From Leptotrichia sp. OH3620_COT-345 (GTDB lineage Bacteria > Fusobacteriota > Fusobacteriia > Fusobacteriales > Leptotrichiaceae): 64,000 nt of DNA. Below, one piece after another: positions 1 to 10,449 of this stretch. The notes beneath the pieces are model-generated. The model had not been told where the DNA came from. It saw only the letters and a list, made by a program, of their open reading frames with translations, and searched no databases. The DNA lies in contig NZ_RQYW01000005.1 of NCBI RefSeq assembly GCF_003932895.1, forward strand, positions 83,104 to 147,103, read 5' to 3'. Every line of letters starts with the position of its first letter. Within the stretch, counting starts at the first letter, position 1. The position numbers and the translations under genes are program-made.

Positions 1-1143
1 GAACAGTTGGAACTTACTCCCGCAGCAATTTCAAAAGCAATAAAAAAACTAATTTCTCATAATCTTATAGAAGAACATCACAATTTAAACTCTACAGGAG
101 GAAGACCAAGAACAGTCTTAAGAATAAACAGAAAATATAAGAAAATTATAGGTATTAATCTGGGAGTAGGATTTATAAGTATAGCAGTTAGTTATCTGAA
201 TGGTGAGATACTGCAAATCGGCGAAAGGAAATTTGCTTTTAAAACTCAGGAAAAAGTACTTGATTTATTAGATGAGGAAATATCAAATATTATTGAAAAA
301 TTCAGTATAGATTCCATTGCCGGGATAGGTCTTGCAACTCATGGTCTTGTAGATAGGAAAAAAGGAACGGTAATATTTTCCCCGCATTTCAAATGGAGGA
401 AACTGGAAATTCGTAAAAGACTTGAAAACAAGTATAATATTCCGGTTGTAGTTGAAAATGATGTAAGAGCCATGTTGACAGCAGAGCATATGTATGGGCG
501 TGCAGGAAAAATGAAAAATTTTATGCTCTTATATATAAGAAACGGTGTAGGTTCTGCTATTTTCCTAAATGGGAAAATATTTGAAGGAAGCAATTATGGA
601 GCCGGTGAAATAGGGCATTTTATTGTAAAGGAAAATTCGACCGTACAATGTCGATGTGGAAAATATGGCTGTCTGGAAACTGAATATTCGGAGCAGGCAC
701 TTATAAACAGGACAATTTGGGAATTGGAAAAAAGAGAAAGCAGGGAAATAAAAGGAAAATTAACTATAGATCATGTGTATACTAAATTTAAAAATAAAGA
801 AGAACCCTATTTTTCCATAGTAAAAGAAGCAGCATATGAAACGGGAAAAGTTGTCGGTAATATTTTGAATGTATTGGATATTAACGATGTAGTAGTTTCA
901 GGAGATACGGTAATGGCTGAAAAACTGTTTCTTGATAATTTTAAAAAAGGTGTGGACAGGATGATACTTGAAGAATTCAATAAAAGAATCAGAATTGTTC
1001 CATCGGGACTTAGTGATATGATAGGCATTTATGGGGCGGTATCATTGATTACAAGTAATCTGTTTACAGGAGAAAAGCTCCTTAAAATAAAAAAAGAAAA
1101 TGAAGTTCCCGAAAGTTTTACAGATATGGAAAAATTTTATTAA
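1..1143 (+). CDS. ROK-family transcriptional repressor (5' end cut by window)
   Basis: This is a sugar-responsive DNA-binding repressor of the NagC/XylR (ROK) type. The reading frame is open to the first base of the window, so the real start and the first part of the winged helix-turn-helix lie outside. What remains begins in the recognition helix region (LTPAAISKAIKKL) and is followed by a wing ending GGRPRT. The sugar-kinase-like body has the ROK landmarks GAGEIGH (near nt 600) and the zinc motif CxCGxxGCxE (nt 649-680). It ends 41 bases before mglB, with no terminator visible between them. Control of the galactose locus is inferred from that position. The effector sugar cannot be read from the sequence. 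Confidence 0.9.
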   Translation, partial: EQLELTPAAISKAIKKLISHNLIEEHHNLNSTGGRPRTVLRINRKYKKIIGINLGVGFISIAVSYLNGEILQIGERKFAFKTQEKVLDLLDEEISNIIEKFSIDSIAGIGLATHGLVDRKKGTVIFSPHFKWRKLEIRKRLENKYNIPVVVENDVRAMLTAEHMYGRAGKMKNFMLLYIRNGVGSAIFLNGKIFEGSNYGAGEIGHFIVKENSTVQCRCGKYGCLETEYSEQALINRTIWELEKRESREIKGKLTIDHVYTKFKNKEEPYFSIVKEAAYETGKVVGNILNVLDINDVVVSGDTVMAEKLFLDNFKKGVDRMILEEFNKRIRIVPSGLSDMIGIYGAVSLITSNLFTGEKLLKIKKENEVPESFTDMEKFY

Positions 1144-1184
1144 ACTAAGGTTATAAAAAAAATTATTTTATAGAGGTGAAAAGG

Positions 1185-2204
1185 ATGAAAAAAATTTTAT
1201 TGGTTATGTTGGGAATGTTTATGTTACTGGCATGCGGAGGAGAGAAAGAAGAAGCGAAAGGAGGTCAAGTAGAGGGAGGTAAGAAAATTAAAATTGGGGT
1301 TACTATTTACAAGTATGATGATAATTTTATGGCAACATTGAGAAAAGATCTTGAAGCATTTGCCAAAGAGGACGCCAATGTGGAATTGATTATGAATGAT
1401 TCTCAAAATAATCAGGCAACACAAAATGAACAGGTAGATACAATGATAGCAAAAGGTGTAAATGTATTGGCAATCAATCTGGTAGATCCTGCAGCGGGAC
1501 AGACTATAATTGATAAAGCTAAAGCTGCCAATGTACCGGTTATATTTTTTAATAAGGATCCGGGAACTGCTGCATTACAATCATATGAAAAAGCTTATTA
1601 TGTAGGAACTAAACCTGAAGAATCAGGAGTAATTCAGGGACAGTTAATTGAAAAAAACTGGAAAGCCGATCCGAAAGAAGACCTGAACGGTGATGGAATT
1701 ATTCAATATGTACTTTTGAAAGGAGAACCCGGACATCCTGATGCTGAAGCAAGAACAACATATGTAATAAAAGAATTAAATGATAAAGGTGTTAAAACAG
1801 AAAAATTAAATGAAGATACAGGAATGTGGGATGCAGCTCAGGCAAAAGATAAAATGGACGCATGGCTTTCAGGACCTAATGCTTCAAAAATAGAAGTAGT
1901 TATTTCAAATAATGATGGAATGGCACTTGGAGCATTGGAAGCATTGAAAGCTCATCAGAAACAGTTGCCTATTTATGGAGTTGACGCTTTAGCGGAAGCA
2001 TTGACACTGATTGAATCAGGGGAATTAAAAGGAACTGTGTTGAATGATGGTAAAAATCAGGCTAAAGCAGTTCTTGAGCTGGCAAAAAATTTAGGAAACG
2101 GAAAAGATCCTCTTGAAGGAACATCATGGAAATTTGAAGAAAAATCAGTTAGAATCCCTTATGTAGGTGTAGACAAAGACAACTTGGCAGAATTCAAAAA
2201 ATAA
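1185..2204 (+). CDS. mglB: Galactose/glucose ABC transporter substrate-binding lipoprotein
   Basis: This periplasmic-type binding protein captures galactose or methyl-galactoside and delivers it to MglA/MglC. It has 339 residues: a hydrophobic leader ending in the lipobox LLAC, a Gly/Glu/Lys-rich linker, then a type I periplasmic-binding fold ([14 protein letters not shown] near the N terminus, [13 protein letters not shown] and YGVDAL in the C lobe). Those segments match the MglB family, including the NNDGMA stretch. The GTG at 1176 lies inside the ribosome site GAGGTGAAA, so ATG 1185 was chosen. It is the first gene of mglBAC. A hairpin after the stop probably makes MglB the most abundant product. 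Confidence 0.93.
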   Translation: MKKILLVMLGMFMLLACGGEKEEAKGGQVEGGKKIKIGVTIYKYDDNFMATLRKDLEAFAKEDANVELIMNDSQNNQATQNEQVDTMIAKGVNVLAINLVDPAAGQTIIDKAKAANVPVIFFNKDPGTAALQSYEKAYYVGTKPEESGVIQGQLIEKNWKADPKEDLNGDGIIQYVLLKGEPGHPDAEARTTYVIKELNDKGVKTEKLNEDTGMWDAAQAKDKMDAWLSGPNASKIEVVISNNDGMALGALEALKAHQKQLPIYGVDALAEALTLIESGELKGTVLNDGKNQAKAVLELAKNLGNGKDPLEGTSWKFEEKSVRIPYVGVDKDNLAEFKK

Positions 2205-2225
2205 TTGGAGTAAATAAAAATTAAT

Positions 2226-2271
2226 GATACCGCTGATGAGCTCTTTGCAGACTTATTTGCGGTATCTTTTT
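2226..2271 (+). terminator. Intra-operon hairpin between mglB and mglA (partial terminator/stabiliser)
   Basis: GATACCGC (2226-2233) pairs perfectly with GCGGTATC (2259-2266). The loop is 25 nt and contains GAGCTC, and a run of five T follows. The shape is that of an intrinsic terminator. It sits inside an operon and just upstream of the mglA ribosome site at 2277-2283. The usual role of such elements is to lower downstream expression or protect the upstream mRNA end, giving an excess of binding protein. That role is inferred here. Confidence 0.7.
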
Positions 2272-2286
2272 AAAAAGAGGTGAAAA

Positions 2287-3801
2287 ATGAAAAGTTCTGA
2301 TAAAAAACATGAGTATGTTCTCAGAATGGAAGGTATAAGTAAGGAATTTCCCGGAGTAAAAGCATTGGACAAAGTCAATTTAAAAATAAGACCAAATAGT
2401 GTTCATGCATTAATGGGAGAAAACGGAGCGGGGAAGTCTACACTTATGAAATGTTTGTTCGGAATATACAAAAAAGATACAGGGGCAATTTATCTTGAAG
2501 GGGAAAAAATAGAGTTCAGAAATTCTAAAGAAGCACTTGAAAAAGGTGTATCAATGGTACATCAAGAATTAAATCAAGTTGTACAAAGAAATGTAATGGA
2601 CAATATATGGTTAGGAAGATATCCGAAAAAAGGACTATTCATAGATGAAGAAAAAATGTACAAAGATACAAAGGAAATATTTGACAGACTTGAAATAAAG
2701 ATAGATCCGAGAACTAAGGTAAGCAATCTTTCAGTATCTCAAATGCAGATGCTGGAAATTGCCAAAGCAGTTTCTTATGATTCAAAAGTACTTATACTTG
2801 ATGAACCGACTTCATCATTGACTGAGAATGAAGTAAAACATCTGTTTCATATAATAAAAAAATTACAGGGAAGTGGTATAGGAATAGTATATATTTCCCA
2901 TAAAATGGAAGAAATTACTGAAATATGTGATGAGATAACAATATTAAGAGACGGTCAATGGGTTACAACAGAAAAAGTAAAGGATCTTACAACTGATGAG
3001 ATTATTAACCTTATGGTCGGAAGAGATTTGACAAGCAGATTTCCCGATAAGAACAATATTCCCTCCGATGTAATAATGGAAGTGGAAAATCTGACTGCCA
3101 AAAGGAAAAATTCAATTGAAAATGTTTCATTTACTTTGCATAAAGGAGAAATTTTAGGAATAGCCGGACTTGTAGGTTCTAAAAGAACAGATATAGTTGA
3201 AACCGTGTTTGGGGTAATGGAAAAAAAATCCGGAATGATAAAAATACACGGTAAGGAAGTGAATATAACCAGTCCGAAAGAAGCTACAAAAAACGGACTT
3301 GCACTTATTACCGAAGAAAGACGTTCTACCGGAATATTTTCAATGTTGGACATAAAATTTAATTCAATAATTTCAAATACAAAAAGTTATAAATCGAAAA
3401 TAGGGTTGCTTGATGACAAAAGAATACAAAAAGATACAGGTTGGGTTATAGAAAGTATGAGAGTGAAGACACCGTCTCAGAAAACTCATATAGGAAGTCT
3501 TTCAGGCGGAAATCAGCAGAAAGTAATAATAGGAAGATGGCTTCTGACGGAGCCTGAAATACTTCTTATGGATGAGCCTACAAGGGGGATAGATGTCGGA
3601 GCGAAATTTGAAATATACCAGTTAATGGTAAATCTGGCAAAAAAAGATAAAGGAATTATTATGATTTCATCGGAAATGCCGGAACTTCTGGGAGTTACCG
3701 ACAGAATTTTGGTGATGAGTAATGGTAAAGTGGCGGGAATAGTCAAGACATCTGAAACAACTCAGGAAGAAATATTGAAATTAACGGCAAAGTATTTATA
3801 G
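2287..3801 (+). CDS. mglA: Galactose/methyl galactoside ABC transporter, ATP-binding protein
   Basis: MglA energises galactose import at the inner face of the membrane. It has 504 residues with two tandem ABC domains, as in the CUT2 family. The first half has Walker [10 protein letters not shown] (about residues 38-46), the signature LSVSQMQM and Walker [12 protein letters not shown]. The second half has the degenerate Walker [10 protein letters not shown] usual in CUT2 proteins, a good signature LSGGNQQK and Walker [14 protein letters not shown]. The length is normal for the family. It is preceded by AGAGGTG and followed nine bases later by mglC. The specificity call rests on the neighbours mglB and galKMET. 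Confidence 0.94.
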   Translation: MKSSDKKHEYVLRMEGISKEFPGVKALDKVNLKIRPNSVHALMGENGAGKSTLMKCLFGIYKKDTGAIYLEGEKIEFRNSKEALEKGVSMVHQELNQVVQRNVMDNIWLGRYPKKGLFIDEEKMYKDTKEIFDRLEIKIDPRTKVSNLSVSQMQMLEIAKAVSYDSKVLILDEPTSSLTENEVKHLFHIIKKLQGSGIGIVYISHKMEEITEICDEITILRDGQWVTTEKVKDLTTDEIINLMVGRDLTSRFPDKNNIPSDVIMEVENLTAKRKNSIENVSFTLHKGEILGIAGLVGSKRTDIVETVFGVMEKKSGMIKIHGKEVNITSPKEATKNGLALITEERRSTGIFSMLDIKFNSIISNTKSYKSKIGLLDDKRIQKDTGWVIESMRVKTPSQKTHIGSLSGGNQQKVIIGRWLLTEPEILLMDEPTRGIDVGAKFEIYQLMVNLAKKDKGIIMISSEMPELLGVTDRILVMSNGKVAGIVKTSETTQEEILKLTAKYL

Positions 3802-3810
3802 GAGGAAAAA

Positions 3811-4842
3811 ATGACGGAAAAAATATTGAGCAAGGATAAGAAAAGTATAAATCCAAAAGAAATAATAATGAATGGAGGGATATATCTCGTTTTAGTGTTA
3901 CTTTTAATTATGATAATAGTAAAAGATCCATCATTTTTAAGTTTGAGAAATTTTCAGAATATTCTTACACAGTCATCGGTAAGAATAATAATAGCATTGG
4001 GAGTGGCAGGAATTATAGTAACTCAAGGAACGGACCTTTCAGTAGGAAGACAGGTCGGAATGGCTGCATTGCTTTCAGCTACATTATTACAGGCAGTAAC
4101 TAATCCGAACAAAGTTTTTAAAGGACTTGCAACTTTACCTATACCTCTCGTTATACTTATAGTAATAATTTTAGGAGCAATATTTGGACTGGTGAATGGT
4201 CTTATAGTTGCAAAACTTAATGTTGTACCTTTTGTTACGACAATGGGGACAATGGTTATAGTGTATGGGATAAATTCTCTTTATTTTGATTATGTAGGTG
4301 CTTCACCTGTTGCCGGATTTTCTCCGAAATATTCTGAAGTTGCACAGGGATATTTGTTCAAAATAGGTCAGCTAAGTCCTTCAAAACTTATATTGTATGC
4401 TGTAGTAGCGATAATATTTATGTGGATATTGTGGAATAAGACAGTGTTCGGAAAAAATCTGTTTGCAGTAGGAGGAAACCCTGAAGCGGCAAGAGTTTCA
4501 GGAGTAAATGTGGCAAGAACACTTATAACAGTGTATATATTATCAGGAATTATGTATGCACTTGGAGGATTTCTTGAAGCGGCGCGTATAGGTTCTGCTA
4601 CAAACAATCTCGGATTTATGTATGAAATGGATGCTATTGCCGCATGTGTAGTAGGAGGAGTTTCTTTTAGCGGGGGAGTAGGAAAAATTTCGGGAGTAGT
4701 TGCGGGAGTTATTATATTTACTCTTATAAATTATGGATTGACTTATGTTGAAGTAAGTCCATACTGGCAATATATTATAAAAGGAATAATAATTATAGTG
4801 GCAGTTGCAATAGATGTATTGAAATATAAGAAAAATAAATAA
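3811..4842 (+). CDS. mglC: Galactose/methyl galactoside ABC transporter permease
   Basis: This is the CUT2-type integral membrane subunit that forms the channel for MglB-delivered sugar. It has 343 residues with about eight to ten hydrophobic helices. Family landmarks are an early helix followed by SLRNFQNILTQSSV, then TQGTDLSVGRQVG, and a late GAxxNNLGFMYEMDAIAACVVGG segment typical of MglC/RbsC. The start follows GGAGG with a seven-base gap. It is the last gene of mglBAC and is followed by a GC-rich hairpin at 4854. The length is normal and there is no sign of damage. Confidence 0.93.
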   Translation: MTEKILSKDKKSINPKEIIMNGGIYLVLVLLLIMIIVKDPSFLSLRNFQNILTQSSVRIIIALGVAGIIVTQGTDLSVGRQVGMAALLSATLLQAVTNPNKVFKGLATLPIPLVILIVIILGAIFGLVNGLIVAKLNVVPFVTTMGTMVIVYGINSLYFDYVGASPVAGFSPKYSEVAQGYLFKIGQLSPSKLILYAVVAIIFMWILWNKTVFGKNLFAVGGNPEAARVSGVNVARTLITVYILSGIMYALGGFLEAARIGSATNNLGFMYEMDAIAACVVGGVSFSGGVGKISGVVAGVIIFTLINYGLTYVEVSPYWQYIIKGIIIIVAVAIDVLKYKKNK

Positions 4843-4853
4843 TTGAAATATGT

Positions 4854-4872
4854 GAGGGCTGTTATTGCCCTC
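4854..4872 (+). terminator. Hairpin after mglC
   Basis: GAGGGC (4854-4859) pairs with GCCCTC (4867-4872) across a seven-base loop, twelve bases after the mglC stop. Only a weak T-run follows (GTATTTCG), so it may be a leaky terminator or an mRNA 3' end stabiliser between mglC and galK. Confidence 0.5.
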
Positions 4873-4963
4873 GTATTTCGCTATATATGAAATTTTGATT
4901 TTATTTTAATAATAATAGTGAGATAAATAAAATAAAAATTTAATTTTTCAGGAGGAAACAACA

Positions 4964-6121
4964 ATGTCTGATTTAAAGAGAAAATTTTTGAAAGTATTTG
5001 GAGAAACACATGAAAAGGAATTTTTCTCTCCGGGAAGAGTAAATTTAATCGGAGAGCATACAGACTATAATGGAGGGAATGTATTTCCCTGTGCTATAGA
5101 CAGAGGAACTTATGCCTTTGTAAAATTAAGGAATGATAATAACTTTAGAATGTATTCTGAAAATTTTGAGAAATTAGGTGTAATAGAATTCAGTTTGGAT
5201 AAACTTGAAAATGAAAAAGAACATAACTGGGCTAATTATCCTAAAGGAGTTATAAAAATGTTTACGGAAGCAGGGTATGAAATAAATAGAGGATTTGATA
5301 TACTGTTTTACGGAAATATACCTAACGGTGCAGGACTTTCATCGTCAGCTTCTATTGAAATACTTACCGGAATAGTATTAAAAAATTTATTTAATCTGAA
5401 TATAGATATGATAGAAATGGTAAAATTATGTCAAAAAACAGAAAACTTATTTATCGGAGTGAATTCAGGAATAATGGATCAATTTGCAGTGGGAATGGGT
5501 AAAAAAGATCATGCAATTTTACTTGACTGTAATACATTAAAATATGAATATGTACCTGTTATACTTAAAGATGAAGTAATAGTAATATCGAATACTAATA
5601 AAAGAAGAGGTCTTGCAGATTCAAAATATAACGAAAGACGTGAAGAATGTGAACAGGCATTGAAAGATTTACAGAAAAAACTTAATATAAAAGCATTGGG
5701 AGAACTGTCAACTGAAGTTTTTGAAGTAAATAAAAAATTAATAGAAAATGAAGTAAACAGAAAAAGAGCGAAACATGCAGTTTATGAAAATCAGAGAACT
5801 TTAAAAGCTCAACAGGAATTATCAAAAGGAAATTTGGAAGAATTCGGAAAATTAATGAACCGGTCTCACGAATCACTCAGAGATGATTATGAAGTTACGG
5901 GAAAGGAACTTGATACATTAGTGGAATTGGCATGGAAACAGGATGGAGTAATAGGTTCAAGAATGACAGGTGCAGGATTTGGAGGATGTACCGTAAGTAT
6001 AGTGAAAAAAGATAAAGTCGATGAATTTATAAATAATGTGGGAAAAGAATATAAAGAAAAAATAGGATATGATGCTGATTTTTATATTGTAAAAGTAAGT
6101 GAAGGACCGAGAATGTTATGA
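4964..6121 (+). CDS. galK: Galactokinase
   Basis: GalK phosphorylates alpha-D-galactose at C1 using ATP, the first committed step of the Leloir pathway. It has 385 residues and is a GHMP kinase. The galactokinase signature [15 protein letters not shown] is near residues 24-38, the phosphate-binding loop GAGLSSSAS is at about residues 122-130, and the C-terminal motif GAGFGGC is near residue 336. The catalytic region NSGIMDQFA is also visible. The start follows GGAGG at 4952. The stop overlaps the galM start by four bases (ATGA), so the two are translationally coupled. Confidence 0.96.
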   Translation: MSDLKRKFLKVFGETHEKEFFSPGRVNLIGEHTDYNGGNVFPCAIDRGTYAFVKLRNDNNFRMYSENFEKLGVIEFSLDKLENEKEHNWANYPKGVIKMFTEAGYEINRGFDILFYGNIPNGAGLSSSASIEILTGIVLKNLFNLNIDMIEMVKLCQKTENLFIGVNSGIMDQFAVGMGKKDHAILLDCNTLKYEYVPVILKDEVIVISNTNKRRGLADSKYNERREECEQALKDLQKKLNIKALGELSTEVFEVNKKLIENEVNRKRAKHAVYENQRTLKAQQELSKGNLEEFGKLMNRSHESLRDDYEVTGKELDTLVELAWKQDGVIGSRMTGAGFGGCTVSIVKKDKVDEFINNVGKEYKEKIGYDADFYIVKVSEGPRML

Positions 6122-7167
6122 TAAGTGTAGAAAAAAAACTGTTTGGAATATATAAAGGGGAAAAAATATTTAGATATGAGTTGAAAAACAGCAACGGATT
6201 TCAAGTGAATATCTTAAATTTAGGAGGGATTATAACGGGAATATATGTGAAAGACAAAAAAGGAAACATTAAAAATACAGTATTAGGTTATCAAGAGATT
6301 GAAAAATATATCGGAAATTCGGCATATCCCGGTGCTATAATAGGAAGAACTGCAGGAAGAATAAAAAATGGAGAATTTTCGATTGACGGAGTAAAATACA
6401 GTTTGGGAAAAAATGACGGTAAAAATTCTTTGCATGGAGGGAAAGAGGGTCTTAATGACAAAATTTACAATGTAAAGGAATTAGGTAACGGGATAGAACT
6501 GTCTTATATAAGTCCTCATATGGAAGAAGGGTATCCGGGTACGGTAGAATTTAAAATTTTATATTTAATAAATGAAAATAACGGATTATCTCTTGAATAT
6601 AATGCCGTTTCAGACAGGAAAACTTATATTAATCTGACTAATCATACATATTTTAATTTGTCCGGAAATCTTGAAAAAAATGGAGATGAGCAGATATTAA
6701 AAATAAAAGCGGATAATGTATGTGAATTAGGTTCAGGGCTTATACCTACAGGAAATTTTATCAGTGTTGAAAACACCGTGTTTGACTTTAGAGAAGGATT
6801 GAAAATAAAGGATGGTATAGAAAAGGGACATTCCCAGTTTAAAATAACAAGGGCATATGATCATCCTTTCATTTTGAATTATAGTGGAGTCGAGAATGAA
6901 CCTCAAATTATACTTTACTCTGAGTATAGCGGCATAGAAATGGAAATCAGGACAACTGAAAGATCGGTAGTAATATATACAGGAAATTATCTTGATGATG
7001 TTTCTGAATTTCAGGAAGAAAAAGGACAGAATAGGCGTTATCTTGGAGTAACGATAGAAACACAGGATTTTCCTGACGGAATAAATATAAAAAACTTCAA
7101 TGTAAAACCTCTTAAAGCAGGAGAAAAATATTATAGTAAAACTACATATAAATTTAATATAGTTTAG
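6118..7167 (+). CDS. galM: Aldose 1-epimerase (galactose mutarotase)
   Basis: GalM interconverts the beta and alpha anomers of galactose so that GalK receives alpha-galactose. It has 349 residues. Family segments include the N-terminal [14 protein letters not shown], the active-site region [12 protein letters not shown] with its conserved His, and the late catalytic-glutamate region [16 protein letters not shown]. The start codon overlaps the galK stop. The order galK-galM is common in anaerobes. About 290 bases of AT-rich DNA separate it from galE. Confidence 0.94.
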   Translation: MISVEKKLFGIYKGEKIFRYELKNSNGFQVNILNLGGIITGIYVKDKKGNIKNTVLGYQEIEKYIGNSAYPGAIIGRTAGRIKNGEFSIDGVKYSLGKNDGKNSLHGGKEGLNDKIYNVKELGNGIELSYISPHMEEGYPGTVEFKILYLINENNGLSLEYNAVSDRKTYINLTNHTYFNLSGNLEKNGDEQILKIKADNVCELGSGLIPTGNFISVENTVFDFREGLKIKDGIEKGHSQFKITRAYDHPFILNYSGVENEPQIILYSEYSGIEMEIRTTERSVVIYTGNYLDDVSEFQEEKGQNRRYLGVTIETQDFPDGINIKNFNVKPLKAGEKYYSKTTYKFNIV

Positions 7168-7461
7168 TATTAAAAAAGTCCAAAATATTGTGAGTTATAT
7201 GAAAAGATTGCTATTATATTGAAGATAAAAAATAGAAATTCAATAAATAAAAATGATATTTACTTTTATAAAAGAAATTTGCAGATAAGAATATATGAAA
7301 TTGAGAGTCAATATTTTATTAATTTCAAAAAATAGAAAGATATATAAAATTTATATACTTTTATAATTCTTAAAATATTTAAAGTAGTTTGGACAGTAAT
7401 ATATTCCAAGAGAATTGATTTTTACAGCAACAAATCAAAAAATAGAAAAGGAGTCATTAAA
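7168..7461. other. AT-rich gap between galM and galE
   Basis: No open frame with a ribosome site and no convincing terminator was found. The stretch is nearly pure A/T apart from a GTTTGGACAG patch near 7388. A promoter for galET could lie here (TATAAT-like at about 7359), but no well-spaced -35 box could be assigned, so galET may be read from its own start or from galKM. Confidence 0.3.
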
Positions 7462-8439
7462 ATGAATGTACTTGTAGTAGGAGGAGCCGGATATATAGGA
7501 TCACATACTGTAAATCTGCTTAAGAAAAATGGTTACACTCCGATAATTTATGATAATTTATCAAAAGGTTATGAAAATGTGGCTGAAATATTAAATGTCA
7601 AAATTATAAAAGGAGATCTCGGAGACAGGGAAAAACTGAAACAGGTTTTTGAAGAGGAAAAAATAGATGCAGTTATGCATTTTGCAGCATTTATAGAAGT
7701 AGGAGAATCTGTACAGAAACCGTCTGAATATTATGACAATAATGTAGTAAAAGTTATAAAATTACTGGATCAGATGGTAGAGTCAGGAGTGAAATATTTT
7801 ATATTCAGCTCTACAGCTGCAACTTTCGGTGAGCCTCAAAAGGAAAAAATAGATGAAACTCATATTCAATTACCTATAAATCCTTATGGAAAAACAAAAT
7901 TGGTAGTGGAAAAAATACTTGAAGACTATGACACGGCTTATGAACTTAAAAGTACAGTACTTAGGTATTTCAATGCAAGCGGGTGTGATAAAGATGGGTT
8001 GATAGGAGAAAGTCATATACCTGAAACTCATTTAATCCCTCTCATATTACATGCGGCAAGCGGTAAAAGGGAAAGCATAAAAATATTCGGAAATGATTAT
8101 AATACTAAAGATGGTACATGTGTAAGAGATTTTGTACATGTATATGATTTGGCAAAAGCACATATTCTGGGAATGGAAAAAATGTTTAAGGAAAACAGAA
8201 GTTTGAACTATAATCTCGGAAGCGGAGAAGGATATACAGTAAAAGAAGTTATTAACAAAGTCAGAGAAGTTACAGGAAAAGACTTTAAAGTGGAAGAAGT
8301 AGAAAAAAGAGCGGGAGATCCTGCGATTTTAATAGCTGATTCCACAAAAGCCGAAAAAGAGTTGGGTTGGAAACCTGAATATAATCTTGAGGAAATTATA
8401 AAATCAGCATGGAAATGGGAAACAGATAAAAAATATTAA
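7462..8439 (+). CDS. galE: UDP-glucose 4-epimerase
   Basis: GalE interconverts UDP-galactose and UDP-glucose using bound NAD, closing the Leloir cycle and supplying UDP-galactose for surface glycans. It has 325 residues. The Rossmann motif GGAGYIGS is at residues 7-14. The SDR catalytic set is visible as SSTAATFGEP (Ser/Thr near residue 116) and YGKTK with Tyr142 and Lys146. RYFNASG and the C-terminal RAGDPAILIADSTKA are typical GalE segments. It is followed 25 bases later by galT. Confidence 0.95.
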   Translation: MNVLVVGGAGYIGSHTVNLLKKNGYTPIIYDNLSKGYENVAEILNVKIIKGDLGDREKLKQVFEEEKIDAVMHFAAFIEVGESVQKPSEYYDNNVVKVIKLLDQMVESGVKYFIFSSTAATFGEPQKEKIDETHIQLPINPYGKTKLVVEKILEDYDTAYELKSTVLRYFNASGCDKDGLIGESHIPETHLIPLILHAASGKRESIKIFGNDYNTKDGTCVRDFVHVYDLAKAHILGMEKMFKENRSLNYNLGSGEGYTVKEVINKVREVTGKDFKVEEVEKRAGDPAILIADSTKAEKELGWKPEYNLEEIIKSAWKWETDKKY

Positions 8440-8464
8440 TTAAAACAGACAGGATGTAGATAAT

Positions 8465-10057
8465 ATGGACATATATTCAGAAATAGAAAAGCTTATGGAA
8501 TATTCCATAAAAAACGGATTTGTAAATGAAGACGACAAAATACTCGTAAGAAATCAGGTATCTGAAGCACTGGAACTAGATACTTTCAGAGAATTTTCAG
8601 AAGAGGAAGCTGAGAACATAAGAAAAGAAGCTGAAAATACAGTGTATCCTTGTGAAATATTGGACAATTTGGTGAAATGGGCAGGAGAAAACGGAAAACT
8701 GAAAAGTGATACCGTTACTTTTCAGGATTTGATGAATTCAAAAATAATGGGTTGTATAGTCCCGAGAACATCCGAAATACGTAAAGAATTTTGGGATAAA
8801 TATGATAATTACGGAATAGATAAGGCAACTGAGTATTTTTATGAATTATCAAGAAAAAGTAATTATATAAGAATGGACAGAATATCTAAAAATATTCACT
8901 GGACTTATGAAAATGAATATGGAGACCTTGAAATAACAATTAACCTTTCGAAACCTGAAAAAGATCCGAGAGATATTGCAATGGCAAAGGACAGAATTTC
9001 CACAAATTATCCCAAAGGACTTCTAGATAAGGAAAATGAAGGATATATGGGAAGAGTAGATCATCCGGGAAGGCAAAATCACAGGACGGTTAAGTTGGAT
9101 CTGCTGAATGAAAAATGGTATTTTCAGTATTCTCCTTATATCTATTATAATGAGCATTCCATAGTGTTTTCACATGAACACAGACCTATGAAAATAAATA
9201 AGTCTACATTTGAAAGACTTTTGGAATTTGTGAAAATGTTTCCTCATTATTTTATCGGTTCAAATGCTGATTTACCAATTGTAGGAGGGTCAATACTTTC
9301 CCACGACCATTTTCAGGCAGGAAGGCATATTTTTCCGATGGAAAAAGCAAAAATAAAAGAAAAGATATTTTTTACGGGGTATGAAGATGTAAATGCAGGA
9401 ATTGTAAATTGGCCTATGTCTGTCATAAGATTGTGCGGAGAAAAAAACAGGCTTGTAGAATTGGCAGATAAAATTTTAAAAAAATGGATAGAATATAATG
9501 CCGAAAAACTTGATATATATGCTTATACAAAAGGAGAACGACATAATACGATTACACCCATAGCAAGATTTAAAGACGGAAAATACGAGCTTGATTTAGT
9601 TTTGAGAAATAATCTTACAAATAAAAATCATCCTTTAGGTATTTTTCATCCTCATGATGAGCATCATAATATTAAAAAAGAAAATATCGGATTAATAGAA
9701 GTAATGGGACTTGCCATATTGCCGGGAAGATTAATGGAAGAAACCGGACAGATAAAAGAAATACTTTTAAAAGTAAGAAGTTCCGAAGAATTTAAAAATA
9801 ACAGAAGTTATAAATCCTGTTATGAAGAAATGAATAAAAGTGAGCTATTAAAAAAACACACAGAATGGCTGAAATACTACCTTGAAAAAGATAAAATAAA
9901 ATATATGGTTGAAGAAGATGTTGAAATATTTATAAAAAACGCCATAGGAGAAACTTTTTCAAAAGTTTTGGAAAATTGTGGAGTATTTAAGAATAATGAA
10001 GACGGAGAAAAAGGATTTAGAAAATTTATAAAAAAAGTAAATGAGTATGAAGTTTAA
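8465..10057 (+). CDS. galT: UDP-glucose--hexose-1-phosphate uridylyltransferase, class II
   Basis: GalT moves UMP from UDP-glucose to galactose-1-phosphate, giving UDP-galactose and glucose-1-phosphate. It has 530 residues, which marks the long class II form found in Firmicutes and Fusobacteria rather than the roughly 350-residue E. coli type. Histidine-rich segments SHDHFQAGRH (about residue 278) and HPHDEHHN near residue 395 are class II landmarks, along with DHPGRQNHRT. A strong terminator about 110 bases downstream closes the gal locus. There is no sign of truncation. Confidence 0.94.
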   Translation: MDIYSEIEKLMEYSIKNGFVNEDDKILVRNQVSEALELDTFREFSEEEAENIRKEAENTVYPCEILDNLVKWAGENGKLKSDTVTFQDLMNSKIMGCIVPRTSEIRKEFWDKYDNYGIDKATEYFYELSRKSNYIRMDRISKNIHWTYENEYGDLEITINLSKPEKDPRDIAMAKDRISTNYPKGLLDKENEGYMGRVDHPGRQNHRTVKLDLLNEKWYFQYSPYIYYNEHSIVFSHEHRPMKINKSTFERLLEFVKMFPHYFIGSNADLPIVGGSILSHDHFQAGRHIFPMEKAKIKEKIFFTGYEDVNAGIVNWPMSVIRLCGEKNRLVELADKILKKWIEYNAEKLDIYAYTKGERHNTITPIARFKDGKYELDLVLRNNLTNKNHPLGIFHPHDEHHNIKKENIGLIEVMGLAILPGRLMEETGQIKEILLKVRSSEEFKNNRSYKSCYEEMNKSELLKKHTEWLKYYLEKDKIKYMVEEDVEIFIKNAIGETFSKVLENCGVFKNNEDGEKGFRKFIKKVNEYEV

Positions 10058-10163
10058 AGAAAAGTTTGAAATAAAAAATTACAAAAAAGCAAAACTGTAA
10101 AAAGGAAATTATGAAGGAAGTTTTAAATAAAAAAGTTCCAATTTTAAATCAATATTATTGTAT

Positions 10164-10204
10164 AAAAGACCTTTAGGTGAAATTACGCATAAGGGTCTTT
10201 TTTT
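10164..10204 (+). terminator. Rho-independent terminator after galT
   Basis: AAAAGACCTTTA pairs with TAAGGGTCTTTT (one G-U pair) around a loop of about 14 bases and continues into a run of seven T. It is well formed and placed 106 bases after the galT stop. Confidence 0.85.
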
Positions 10205-10449
10205 GTTGAAATTTTGGATTTAATATTAAGAGTAGGAGTGAAAATATAAAAAAACTAAGTTATATTATTTTCGTTCAATTTATAAGATATATTTTTTATT
10301 TTATTATTTTTTCCTTTTAGAAATCAATATTTATACCATTTTTTAATTCTTTTGAATATTTTAATTGTTAAATAAATATTAAATTTAAAAATGCTTTATA
10401 TTCTTAAAAATATCATGTATAATAAATAAAAAAGGGAGATTGTAAAATT
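10205..10449. other. Gap between gal terminator and TPR gene, with probable promoter
   Basis: Very AT-rich. A TATAAT hexamer at about 10415-10420 lies 30 bases before the next gene and is the best -10 candidate; a matching -35 is weak. A run coding KKLSYIIF.. after AGGAGTG near 10235 has no legal start codon and is not called. Confidence 0.4.

Noticed and set aside
2955..3353. 132-codon minus-strand frame inside mglA
   Set aside because: Antisense shadow of a complete ABC ATPase gene.
10235..10320. Hydrophobic peptide-like frame KKLSYIIF after AGGAGTG
   Set aside because: No legal start codon at the right place and a composition expected from AT-rich DNA.
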